From Branchiostoma belcheri (taxonomy: Eukaryota; Chordata; Leptocardii; Amphioxiformes; Branchiostomatidae): 64,000 nt of DNA. The position numbers were made by a program, and so were the translations under genes. The notes beneath the pieces were generated by a model, which had not been told where the DNA came from, did no database searches, and saw only the letters and a program-made list of their open reading frames with translations. Shown piece after piece: positions 40,240 through 51,323 of this stretch. Within the stretch, counting starts at the first letter, position 1, and each line of letters starts with the position of its first letter. The stretch is from NCBI RefSeq assembly GCF_001625305.1, contig NW_017804087.1, positions 1,134,058 to 1,198,057 on the forward strand, in the 5' to 3' direction.

Positions 40240-40339
40240 GGTGAAATTTGAGGAAAAAGAGTCGCTTTTGCGGTTATTTTGGTCCAACTTTGCCAACCCG
40301 GAAGTGAGTTTTGTCAGAGGTAGACTCAACTTTGGAGGT
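40240..40339 (+). promoter_or_regulatory. Possible promoter / 5' UTR exon of the lectin gene
   Basis: A cccggaagtg ETS-type site at about 40299 is followed by a potential donor (ttggag then gtaagg) at about 40339. The lectin ATG at 41024 directly follows an acceptor-like tract (ttttctccgttttcag then aaaaaATG). Together these suggest a non-coding first exon here and a roughly 670-bp 5' UTR intron. The call is speculative. Confidence 0.35.
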
Positions 40340-41023
40340 AAGGCTGTGTTTACTTTTTGTTATAATAACACGTCAGCGTTTACATGCCAAAACATTAATA
40401 TTACTGTACATGTAATATGAATAGCGAACTTGGTAAACATATTTCCTCTTGTTAAACATCATAATTCTCACTCTAATACGACCACAAGTTTTTGATCTGG
40501 GAGTTACTGCTGTATGAAAATCAGTGCAGCGAAGTCGTATAGGTCCTTTCCACACAGCAAAACTCTGACAGTCAAGTGAAGTGATCATAGTGTTCTGAAC
40601 GGTCCTTGATCAGTTATCATGATACATTTATAAGATGTACATGGAAAATAGTACTTACGAACGTGTTTATGAAATCTTTACGCAGATTTATGTTTGACGA
40701 CATTAGCAGTGTAGCATAGGGGACGTGGTTTCAAATCGTACCGGAACCCGGAAGTGCCCACATCGCGGCTTAGATATACAAAATAAACATGAAAATCCAT
40801 GTAGTATGTTATAGACATAATCTTTAACGTAAACTGAAAAGATATAACAAACAGTACCAGTATCATGATATCAGTAAACATATCCAAGAATTTACAAGAA
40901 TAACATCTTATCTGCTCAGTTTTATGAATAACCAAAACTACAGGATAAGAACTGAGGAAATATCATTCTTCCTATACATATGCCACATCATTTTACTTAA
41001 TTTTTCTCCGTTTTCAGAAAAAA

Positions 41024-44000
41024 ATGCCTGCAGTAAGATTGTCCCGGCGCCAGGAGGCGTTACTTGTGACGACGCTATGTCTTCTGCAGACCGGTTGGTC
41101 CGCCCACTGGTCTGATAAAGACAAAACACCCGTACAGAAAGGTCAGGATAATCATCACATGCAACAACGAGACTTATGCATTTGTCAGAATTATTTGTTT
41201 GTGGCCATGAAAACTCAAAAGGATGAAATATACAGCTTCCTTACTTTGTTTTTGGAGTAAAACTCAGATTTGTCATCATTTGGGTCAAAAGTGTACCGGG
41301 GGCTATGCCTGTAGCTATAACGAAGGGTCGACGGCATCAATGGACTAAGAAGTATATTTTGGGACTTTGCAGGCTCGACTTTTTTTGTATCTATTGAAAT
41401 AAACATGCAGTCATAATTGTGTTCAGCTCAGATAAGTGACTATTTTCCGTACTTAGTTGTCTTGTTTTCACGTTTTTCTCGATTTATAGAGGAACGAACA
41501 TCGCAGTTTTAGCTAAAAGTGTCCGTACTTTTAAAACATGCTTCATATACATAATTTGTATTTGCCAGCTTTCTAAACGTATTATAAACAGTTTAAACAT
41601 TATAAAACCATTACATTATTTCCTACCCATATACTAACAGGTCTATGTCCCGAAGAAGGCGGTTGGACGCAGGGCGGCGGCAGTTGTTACCGGGTCGTTG
41701 ATACGCCTACCCAGTGGATCATGGCTGAATATCTGTGCAGGGAATATTTCCACGCTGAAGCGATCCCCGTCAAGATCACCAGCCAGGAAGAAAATGATTT
41801 CGTTTGGAAACTGGCCGGGGATCGTGACGTATGGATAGGCCTGCAAGATATTTCAAATGTACGTATTGGTAGTGGGCCATGGATAACGATAGAATATTTC
41901 AATTTTCTTTTTACTGACTCAGCAATATATAAGATTCAATTGTCTCAAAGTTAGTGCCACAAACATTTCTTCTTGATGTGAAATCGTTTCGAGCACTTTT
42001 CTAGCTTTGACTTCCAATATCCTCCGGGAAAACGTATTAATTTGCCACAATTTTTGTTGTTGCTAAATGTCTTTTGTAACTTTGCAAAGTTACAAGCTCT
42101 TTGTTAAATTCAGACAAAGATTTTGTCTGTCAGAGTCGGCGGTTTGAGCGAATTTCTTATTTGTAAAATTCTGTCAAATGACGGGTGCTGGCTAGAGTTT
42201 TGTTGCTGCTAAAGTTCCAGCCAATAGCCACTGCGTTTGGCTAATGTTATGTTGTATATTCCCGTTTCCCCCAGCCTGACAGAGATATCGGTGTGTGGCA
42301 GTGGAGTGACGGCACCAACATGACCAGGAAGATGTACAAGAACTGGTACCCGGGGGCGCCCAACGGGGGTGGGGAGAGCTGCGCACAGTTCTGGGAGGGT
42401 GGGGCAGGTACCGACACTTTAATGCCGTCCAGTTCAATTTCAGGACAGTAAAATTTGGTTCTCAAAGTCAATTTTCTGGTAATTTTTTTCCAACTTACTC
42501 AACCATCCAATTCTTTTTCAACAGGGACATGGGAGGACACCGAATGTAGAGAGGAATATCCATTCATCTGTGAGCTGGGTGAGTACAAAATGGGGTCTTG
42601 ATCTAGATATAGCATCCAGAATATACTTGCATAGCTTCGTGAAAAAAGCTACAAGATTGGGGGAAGATTGACAGGCATAATGACAAGTCAAAAGGTCAGA
42701 CACAGGAAATAGGGTGAACTCGAAAATTCCTGAATCTGGCCGGTAAATAGAGGTGGGCATGGGGGAATTCAGGAAGCCAAGGATTGCATGAGTGACCCTC
42801 CAACCCTGCACAGTTTCTATCCTAAATAGTATGTCATAGAATCTTTTCGGTTGTTCCAAGAAACTCACGAAAACCCCCAAATACTAGCTTCTGAGAAGTC
42901 TGAAATCTTATATTTCTTGTTGCCACAGATATTGACGAGTGTGCAAAAGGCCTTGACAAGTGCAGCCGAAAGGCTATCTGTGAGAACACAGGGGACGGGT
43001 ACGAGTGTGAGTGTGCCATCGGGTACGAGGGAGACGGCTTCACCTGTGAGAAGGAAAAACCTGGACAGGAGAGCAAGAAAAAGAAGCCAAAGGCAAAGAA
43101 ACCGAAGAAGCCAGAAAGGAGTTACAAAGGTATGGAGAGAGTTGTTTGTGACTTTTTAAACTGTGTGTGTCTATTTATCTTGACAGCACATGGGTGGGGA
43201 ATATTGACAGGCAGAATAACAGGTCAAAAGGCCAGACACAGGAAATGGGGGTAAACTTTTATGTCATGAAAACCCAAAATAGTTCTGAAAGTCGAAATCT
43301 CTAAATTCTTGTTTTGGTCAATTTTCTTGCTGGTGGATCAAATGTTTAAACTTCAATCATGTCAGTCTTCCAATACAATCATTTCTACTTAAGGCCACAC
43401 CAATTTAATTTGTTGGTTCTCGGATTCGCCTCTTCATTTTTTTCTGATTTGCAAAAAAAAAAAAGATTCTGGTTCTGAATCAACTCAAAAATGCTCATAT
43501 TTTGCCCCCAACAGTTGAGGAAATTCCTTTTCTTCCTAGTTGTTACAGTTTTTTCCATCTATCAATGCAGTGGTTTGATTAAAAGTTCAAAATTTATACT
43601 TTAAATTTTAACCCAGCCTTTTTTGTTGACTTCATGGCTCATATTGTAGCATTTGGGGCTATAATAGGATGCCTAGACCTGTTTTTATTACCCTCCATGT
43701 AAATGGGGGGTATTGTTTTTACTCCGTTTCATGTTTGGTCTGATATCTGAAGATCGGTGAGAAGGAACTGTATGATATTTGGCAGATTGATGGATGGGGC
43801 CTTGGAGATTGTGTAGGTTGACTTTGAGCACCTGGTGATTGACCTTGGTACTGCAGTTTAATTTTTTTATTCTATTGTTGGCACGTTATGGTCTGTGTGT
43901 GCGATGCTAAGGTAGCATGTAGTTGTGGTTACAATGGTTTAGTGATGTAAATTTGGGCCCCCTAGCTGTTTGCTTTGAACCGGAATTGCTATCTCAATGT

Positions 44001-45039
44001 CAGATTGTTTGCGTTGAATGATCTCAGAACCCGGTGGATGGTTGGCGATCATTTTTGGTATGTGGGTAGATGCTGATTGTCTTTGCGTTTTAGCGTGCAT
44101 TAGCAGGTTGTCGTAGATTTGCATTGCTTATTTAAAAGGATTTTCACATTTTCACCCCTATTTCATAATAGGATGGTCTGTTTGACCCCAAATTGGCACA
44201 GAGTGTTTTTGTTTATACCTCCAGCTGGCAGGTCAGGCCAACCTCTAGACCATTTCTGCAGGAAATATATCTTATCTTTAATCGGTCATTCAGCAGGGAA
44301 CTGGGTCATCTGGTGCTTGAGAGGTCATTGACCTCAAACAAACCATTTTAACAAGACACTAAACGATTGCACATGACAGCTTGGGCAACCCCTTCCAATA
44401 CGAAGTGCCACAACAAAATTCTTAAAGGATAGACATCTATAGACATCTATCATTCTGCTGATAAAAACAAAGTTTGACTCATAATATCTCTATTAAAATA
44501 CACCAAAAGATTACAAAATAACAAGCTATTTCATGGAGGGACGATGTCTACGACTTCTCCTTGTTTTTATTTTTTTTTCGCCCTGTCGCTTCATATTTTT
44601 TCTGAAAAAATCCGAGAACCAACAAATTAAATTGGTGTGGCCTAAGCCCAAATGGACAATGTAAAGTGTGAAAGCGATGGAAATGACTGGAGAAACTTTG
44701 ACACATTGTCGATTTCGGCTTTGGTACTTTCCTCCCAATGTTCTTTATTCCTTCCCTCTATCCACAGACCTGGACAAGTGTGTGAAGGGCCTGAACAAGT
44801 GTGCCCCGCAGGCCATCTGTGAGAACGTGGGGGACAGCTACAGGTGCACCTGTGCCATGGGGTATGTGGGGGATGGCTTCACCTGCCAGAGGGACACACC
44901 TCAGCTACGGGAACAGCGGAAAAACCAGAAGGCAGAAGAACAAGCAAAGGAAGAAAAGGCAGAAGAACAAGCAAAGGAAGAAGAGAAGGTGCCTGAAAAG
45001 AGTGAAAAAGATGTCGAGGATGCAAAGGATGAACTTTAA
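41024..45039 (+). CDS. Secretory C-type lectin / two-EGF protein ending in KDEL (six coding exons)
   Basis: Exons 41024-41141, 41641-41858, 42275-42407, 42525-42578, 42929-43129 and 44768-45039 join in frame to 331 residues. Residues 1-26 form a signal peptide (hydrophobic LLVTTLCLLQTGWSA). A long-form C-type lectin domain follows, with six cysteines, WIGLQD, and a NWYPGAPN...WED...FICE block. The usual calcium/sugar motif EPN reads APN, so classical mannose-type binding is doubtful. Exon 5 encodes a calcium-binding-type EGF (DIDEC start) plus a Lys/Pro-rich linker. Exon 6 encodes a second EGF-like domain (DLDKC start) and a Glu/Lys-rich, probably helical tail with a repeated KAEEQAKEE unit, ending exactly in KDEL before TAA. 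Both EGF exons begin after phase-1 introns, typical of shuffled modules. Signal peptide plus KDEL predicts ER-lumen retention (inference). I do not recognise an orthologue. AATAAA lies at 45354-45359. Confidence 0.88.
42640..42910 (+). repeat. Dispersed repeat family C
   Basis: Includes aaaaggtcagacacaggaaa and gggggaattcaggaagcc. Related pieces are at 26520-26660 (inverted), 43195-43245, 51710-51800 and 60370-60500. Confidence 0.65.
43393..44642. mobile_element. Non-autonomous TIR element (PIF/Harbinger-like) in the lectin intron
   Basis: 1250 bp with perfect terminal inverted repeats of about 34 bp that begin GGCCACACCAATTTAATTTG. It is flanked on both sides by TAA (43390-43392 and 44643-44645), a 3-bp target duplication as produced by PIF/Harbinger transposases. 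No transposase ORF is present. It lies between the two EGF exons. Confidence 0.8.
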
Positions 45040-45353
45040 ATGTACAAGGTTATCAATATCGTACATATGCTAGAAGACATTACTTTTTTTCTATGCTTAT
45101 ATCTTTATTGAGTGGAGCTGAGGGGAGTTGAAGTATTATTCATAAAATATTATGTGGTAAGTTTACCTTTGAGAATGTAGGTTTAGCTGGGAACATGTAT
45201 GTGCAACATGTATGGTCTTCTGAAAATATTAAGTGCCTTAATAGTGTAATCTGTACTATTTTGCGATTAAAATACTATTGGCGAAAATGTTTACAGTCAA
45301 GTAATGTTAAATTCCTTTATTGATTGCTATTTTTTGGATGGGAATTGAGAGAA

Positions 45354-45359
45354 AATAAA
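45354..45359 (+). terminator. Lectin-gene polyadenylation signal
   Basis: AATAAA about 315 bp after the TAA. A minus-strand AATAAA near 45412 could serve DBR1, so the two 3' ends may nearly touch. Confidence 0.55.
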
Positions 45360-45430
45360 GTTTCTGCAAAAACAATGTCCCAAATCATCTGTTGTCCTTT
45401 TTTAAAAAAACTTCTTTATTTTACAAATCA

Positions 45431-45752
45431 CTGATACAGTATATTAAATATGTTTCACTACTTGCACTAGCAAAACTTTTAAAGTACAACTGTTTGGAAA
45501 AGGAAGTCAACAAAGGTTATGCTAACAGAAACAAAAACATTTTACTTAAAGTAGTGTGCATAGTGCAATGGTTAGTGACCCTGCCTCCAACTGATACAGT
45601 ATATTAAATATGTTTCACTACTTGCACTAGCAAAACTTTTAAAGTACAACTGTTTGGAAAAGGAAGTCAACAAAGGTTATGCTAACAGAAACAAAAACAT
45701 TTTACTTAAAGTAGTGTGCATAGTGCAATAGTTAGTGACCCTGCTGCAGACC
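45431..45752. repeat. Recent 161-bp tandem duplication
   Basis: 45431-45590 and 45592-45752 are almost identical. The unit ends in the head of a tRNA-derived SINE. It lies between the convergent lectin and DBR1 genes. Confidence 0.9.
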
Positions 45753-45950
45753 AAGAGGTTTGGAGTTTGAATCCCGGCTGTGTCACTCACCCAATATGCA
45801 CTCTACTACAAACCATGGTCACAGTCCACAGGACTGAACATTAAACTGTGGGTCACTATTCATACTGCACTTGTCAAAAAGAGTTAGAGGAATTTCCCTG
45901 GTACAATGAACCTGTCTATGAGCTGTACATAGCATCTGTTTTCTCATGAC
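45715..45950 (+). mobile_element. tRNA-derived SINE
   Basis: An A-box-like segment (agtgcaatagttagtgaccc) and a B-box (ggagtttgaatccc) are followed by a body shared with 56020-56235, including the shared tgaac end. Confidence 0.7.
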
Positions 45951-46353
45951 TAGTGCAAGAGTACGTAGCTCAACTTTTCTTTGAATTCACTGAGCTAAAC
46001 TGGTTCAAGCTAAACATTTTAACTTTTTCCAAATTCTTTGCCTCTTTCATGATTTTCAGAAGGATAAAACTAACAAAATCAGCAACATTTTGTCGTAACA
46101 TTACAAGCAGATGAAATAAAAGAGTCTTCAAGAGTAATACACTATAATGACATTTATCACATTTTATGTACTGGAATAAGTGCCAAAGTTCTTCTATTGG
46201 TCCATTTCAATAGGTACTTTCTATTAAATATCAGTTTCTCTCATGTGTATTAACAACCACTATTTGTGGTGTGAGCCCTACACATCTAGCCAATTGACAT
46301 CAGTAATCTATTGTTCAAAGTAGTAACAATGACACATGAAAGAACTAGTGAAC

Positions 46354-49300
46354 CTAACAACTCTCTTCCGTGTCTTCATACATGGCCTGATTTCTTCTCT
46401 TGAACTTTTTCTTAGAAGACCCTGACCCATCTGTTTCATTCTCACTGCTCCTCTTCCCGCTGTCTGAGTCTGTCTTCCCCTGGTGCAGAGAATCTGAGTC
46501 GGACAAATCCGGTGCCGCGCTCTCTGTCTCCGACCCCGTGTGGAACGGGGAGGTCAGGACGTCTGAGCTGTCGTCTTGTGATGTCGCCGGCGACGAACGG
46601 ATTCTGTGCATCTCTTTAATCAGTTCTGCTTCTTCGTCGGAGATACTTGCTTCTTCTTGGCTTGGGACAGGCTCGGTGGTGTTGGGGTTAACTGGTACAA
46701 TAACTTCTTCTGAAGCACTGTCATCATCATCTGCATCATCTACATCACTGGTGCTGATTTCCTCAGGATTGTGGGTATCATCATCATCGTCGTCATCCTC
46801 CAAGCTGATTTCGTCGGGGTTTCCCTCAGCGATTTTCAGGAGTTTTTTGCAGGGGTCGGTGACCCCTAGTTTGCTGCACAGCAGAGTGGTCTGTGGGTTG
46901 ATTGTTAGGTTTGGTTGTCTGGCGTTCTGCAATCGAGCGGGGTTGTAGGTTGGCGCCGTCTGCACGAAGTTCTCTGGGACCTTCAGGTCGCCGTTGAAGG
47001 CTTTTTTCACACCTTCCATTTCTTCTGCACTTACAGAGTAGTCCCATCTGAAATAAATAAGAAAAGAATAAATAAGAGTGTAGATAAAAACATTTATGTC
47101 ATAGCTTGGCCACAATAACTTTTGATATAGGTGTTATGAACCATGTGATAACAAGCTTCCAATTGTTCCATAGAATACTAGTACATGTAATTTGATTGCA
47201 CCGAGTGCACCACTATAGAAAATTTGAATACGGGATTCTGACTTCAAAACCGATGTTGTTACAATATTTTGTTTAGGGAAAACAAAGTTTTGATACATTT
47301 CTTTCACTTCTTACTATTCATTCATTCACCCCTTTCTTCATTCTGCCATTCAACCTCTCACACAGTATTAATGGTTGACCCCTGACCTGTCATCCGTGAA
47401 CTGTGATGGCATGTTCATGGGCACCCTGGAGGTGCTGAACAAATGGTTGGTCCCCTGTAGGACGGCCAACCACTCGGCATCGTAGTGTAACTCCAGCGGC
47501 TCAAACTCATTCCTGGGGATGTCAATAACCTGTGGAGGAACATAGGAGGTGTCAGGGCTCAATCCACAAAAAGTGGGATTTGTCAATGATGAAAAATGCC
47601 AATAATCTGTGGAGGAATACAAGAGGTATTGTGATCAAGATTTTAAATGTGTGGGGGGGTCTTAGAATCATTTTAAAATCAAACACAAACAAACCTGAAG
47701 AAAGTCTCTGCGAGGAAGACATTTGTCCAGTGCAAGAAACTTTGTCACTTTCGGTGTCTCCTGTCCCTCTTTCTGAAGACAAGAACAAGAACCTTTAACC
47801 TTTAGCACACTGAGGAACATGCAGCAGTTTGGGTACCAATTCTCTATTGATTATGCAGCATCAAAAAGGTTGAATGAGTAACTTTGCCATAATTTTCCAA
47901 TAGCAACTGTCAAATACTAAGCATACATTGGTACATGGGTTTCGGTACAGGCCTATTTTGGCTAATTATCTGTAAGTTACACATGTAGCCAACTGTACAC
48001 TTGTAGACTTTGTACAAAGGTTTAAATAAAAACTAGAACATTTACTATGACTATATGCAAATTATTTTAAGACATATGCAAATTATCAGTAGGCAAATCA
48101 CCGAACTGTCACCCTCTTTTTGCCTATCACTTTCTTGCCATGACATCATGGGCCATCATGGCGATTGCCCTTATTACCTCATGTTCTATTGCTGCCACAA
48201 ACTTGCAGTGCAGATGACCAGAGAACCAGTACGCCGGCTTCAGCGCTCGCAGAAGCTCCTCAGCGGGGGGGCTGCCCAGCGTGTTGGTCTCTATCTCGTT
48301 TCTGAAGAAAGACTTCTTGGCCAGGAGCTGCTTTGTGTTGCCACAGTGGTAGACTCCACGGGGCCAGTCATGGCTCATCATGATGTCTATGGGGCGCTTC
48401 AGCTAGGAAGAATAAGGGTTAATCTGTCATTCCCATGGCTATGGGTTGCTATTAAAAACGGCTATGGGTTGCTGAGGAGAACAAGGGTTAAATGGTCATG
48501 TTCAGGGCTATGGGTCACTATGGCCAAGCAAGCAGAACAAGGGTTAATTTGTCCTAATCATGGCTATGGTGTCTACAGCCAACCAAGGAGAACAAGGGTT
48601 AATTTCTCATTTTTATGGCTGTGCTGTCTCTACAGCTGAGGTGAACAAGGGTTAACCGGTCATTTTTATGGCAATGGCTTTCTTCAGCCAAACTAAGGAA
48701 AACAAGGGTTAATTTGTAACTTTCATGGGTAAGGGTCCCTATAGCTTTATACAATGTATCCTGTAACCTGAGTCCAAATCTTGTTTTTAGTCTGGTGAGG
48801 GTTAAATTATGACTTGTGTTTTAACCTGTTTCATCCTAAAGACCTCCAGACTCCTGATGTGGTAGGCACTTCTCTTGTTGTTCTCATTGTAGGGTGGGGC
48901 TTCATAGTGACCTAGAGAGAAACAATAAAAATATTCAACACACAACAGTAAGTAAAATTCAAAACATGAGCACAGTACCTAACACAAAATAATGTTTTTC
49001 TTACAAGGAATTCCAAATTTTCCATTGCAGTCTCCCAATAGATCAATAGTTTCTCGAGCAATAATGCATGAGAGAGCTAGAGTTTCACAAAAGTCGGTAG
49101 AGGGCTGAAAAGAATTCAGGCAACATGTTTCAGCCACTATTTTCTTCCTAAGAAAAGTGAATCTGAGGCTGACAATAAGAAACTTACCTTTTCTGTAATC
49201 ATGTGACTTGTAGATGCCAGAGACACCACCTATTCTGATCCCACCAACGTTTACCACACCAGCATACCCTACACACACAAACAAACAAATAAACAAACAA

Positions 49301-50123
49301 ACAAGAAATCAGATTTCAAACTTCCAGGAAGTAGATATAGTTATTACTCCTAGAATTGTATGATGTACTTTAATTGTTTTTTTACACATCTATTTATTCT
49401 TCAGCCCCTCTAAATCTGAGCTGATACTTGCTACATAATTTAACCCAACACTACAGGATGTCTGCTACAGTACCAGTTACCATGGCGATAGCAGTCTGGT
49501 CCAGGTCATTGACCTTATGTGATTGCAGAAGAAGAAGAAACTGAGCAAAAGCAATATAGAAATGAATGGACCATTGCTTACCAAGGTAATATATGTTTGG
49601 AGCCACCCATCCTCCATACGGTAGTTCAGCTAGGTAGTTACTGGCCTCATGGTTTCCCCCAATGAAGATGGTAAGATAGGGAGCTTTCTTCTCTCCACTG
49701 TAGTACCTGGACAAAAGATGTCAAGATCAGAATTAAAAAAAAAATATACTGTACAAGGGCATACGATTTAATAGATACACTGAAAGTTAAAAACACTTGT
49801 CAAAAGCTCTGTGACAACTGTGACAACAATTTCTTGCGTTTGTAGAACAAATGAAACGTTTTAACTTTAAACATAAATATAAACACATATGATCTTTCAT
49901 GATACTAAGTAGCAGATGTGCCTTACTTATGGAATGACTCCATGAAGCGGAACTTCTTGGGCACGGCCATGCACTCCAGGTCGTCTGCGTTCCTCACAGC
50001 CTGGAAGTCCCCGCAGCAGAGCAGCAGCGCCACCTGGATCCCCTCCTGCTGTTCCAGGTACTGCAGCGTGCCGTAGATCTCCTCCAGTGCACCGTGGGCA
50101 CAGCCCTCAACAGCGATCTTCAT
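46354..50123 (-). CDS. DBR1: DBR1, RNA lariat debranching enzyme (complete, 8 coding exons)
   Basis: A metallophosphoesterase that hydrolyses the 2'-5' branch of excised intron lariats in the nucleus. Coding exons (minus strand): 50123-49927, 49706-49582, 49268-49188, 48911-48826, 48402-48178, 47772-47695, 47529-47387, 47047-46354. Every junction keeps frame, giving 542 residues against about 544 in human. Metal-site motifs are present: GCAHG (C8, H10), CCGDFQ (D39), GGNHE (N84, H85), SHDWP (H174) and GHLH (H226, H228). The lariat-recognition stretch [14 protein letters not shown] is also conserved. The last exon holds the family C-terminal domain (WDYS start, INPQTT motif), then a disordered acidic tail with a run of Asp and a basic KKKFKRR segment, probably an NLS. 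The start was chosen because [11 protein letters not shown] matches the family; a 5' UTR intron may end just upstream (cctacag before the ATG). Head to head with ARMC8, 1.2 kb away. Confidence 0.96.
48406..48720. repeat. Tandem repeat in a DBR1 intron
   Basis: Six units of about 55-70 bp, each with gaacaagggttaat and a catggctatgg-like half, lie between DBR1 exons 4 and 5. Confidence 0.75.
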
Positions 50124-51323
50124 GGCAGCTGCTGTAGGTGTACAGTAAAACAAACATTTTTTGTTGTAAATATTTTTGTTTTATTCATTATTGTGAATTT
50201 CTTGTTGATTTTGTCTATGCATTTTCACACTGGTCCTCAACACAGCTGGAAATTGAAGACGCAATAAGATAGCCTTTTCTGGGACCTTAGACCTAAACTC
50301 CGTGAAACATATCTTGTGGAGTTCTTGTTTTATTCGTTATTGTGAATTTCTTGCTGATTCTGTCTACTTTATACATTTTCCCACTGTATACTACAAGGCA
50401 ACAGACAGGCATTTTTGAAGACAGGAATATGAGATAACCTTTTCTTGGACCTTTGACCTACAAGTAACTTCCTGTTAGTCCAGGCCCCGTGGCTAGCATG
50501 TAGAAAATTTAGCTACGGAAACACAAGCAAACACACAGACACACCAGTGACCATGCCTAGTTGTTTACTGTTGCAGAGTTTAGAGTCTTTGACGACAGAT
50601 TTCAAGCCTAATACATGCAAATACATTAGTCAATCTTTTTCAAGATATTCTAGAATACAGCAGCAAACAATAATTCAAGAAAAACACTGTAAACCATACC
50701 TCTTCTTGTTGTTATTGTTGAGGGAATTTGTCAACAGTCTTTTCTAGCAGTTCATCGCATGGCGCGTCGCCTTTGATGGTAGAGACCATTAGAAAAGGGG
50801 GGATTTAGAAAATTAGAAATTTAAAACGATAAGTTAAAAGTAGTAAATAGCCAACATCATCAGGTTTGTACCTTTACAAATATTTAATTTAGTACATGTA
50901 TTTAAGATTTTAACTATTTCAGTTAAATTAGGACTTTTATGATTTGATTCCCTAAGTCACATACCTTTTTAAAGTGGAACTGACTAATAACCTTTTGCCC
51001 CGTCTCATAATAAAACATAGCACGGTATTTGCTTTATGAGAACTGGCGTGTATTTTTAGCTTGTAACTCATCATATTATACCATTAAGATCAAAAACACA
51101 CATTTATGTAGTAAAGATAAATATTCCCATGAAGCTAAACATATTTTAGACCACACTGTTGTTTAAAACGTTGTTAGATTTAATATACCCAAACCGTCTC
51201 AAATACGGTGCTTTGTCCCGTCTGTCAAATCGAACAAACCAGTCGCCCAAGAAAGTGTCAGTGAGCGAAAATCGACAAAAACCTGCGTTTTTCCCCGCAC
51301 AGAAGCCTCAAAATCCACAAAAC
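50124..51323. promoter_or_regulatory. Divergent DBR1/ARMC8 intergenic region
   Basis: This 1.2-kb stretch separates the two start codons and must contain both promoters. Its DBR1-proximal half (about 50190-50490) is filled by two copies of a dispersed repeat (aaccttttctgggacctt family), which leaves about 50750-51320 as the likeliest shared promoter. The ATG of ARMC8 is preceded by 165 nt of open frame, so the ARMC8 5' UTR could be part of a longer coding start. Confidence 0.6.

Noticed and set aside
46400..46948. 182-residue plus-strand ORF, Ser-rich
   Set aside because: Antisense to the last DBR1 exon; the Ser runs are the complement of Asp/Glu codons in DBR1.
48055..48639. 194-residue plus-strand ORF
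   Set aside because: Antisense to DBR1 exon 5 and then translated tandem repeat; repetitive peptide.
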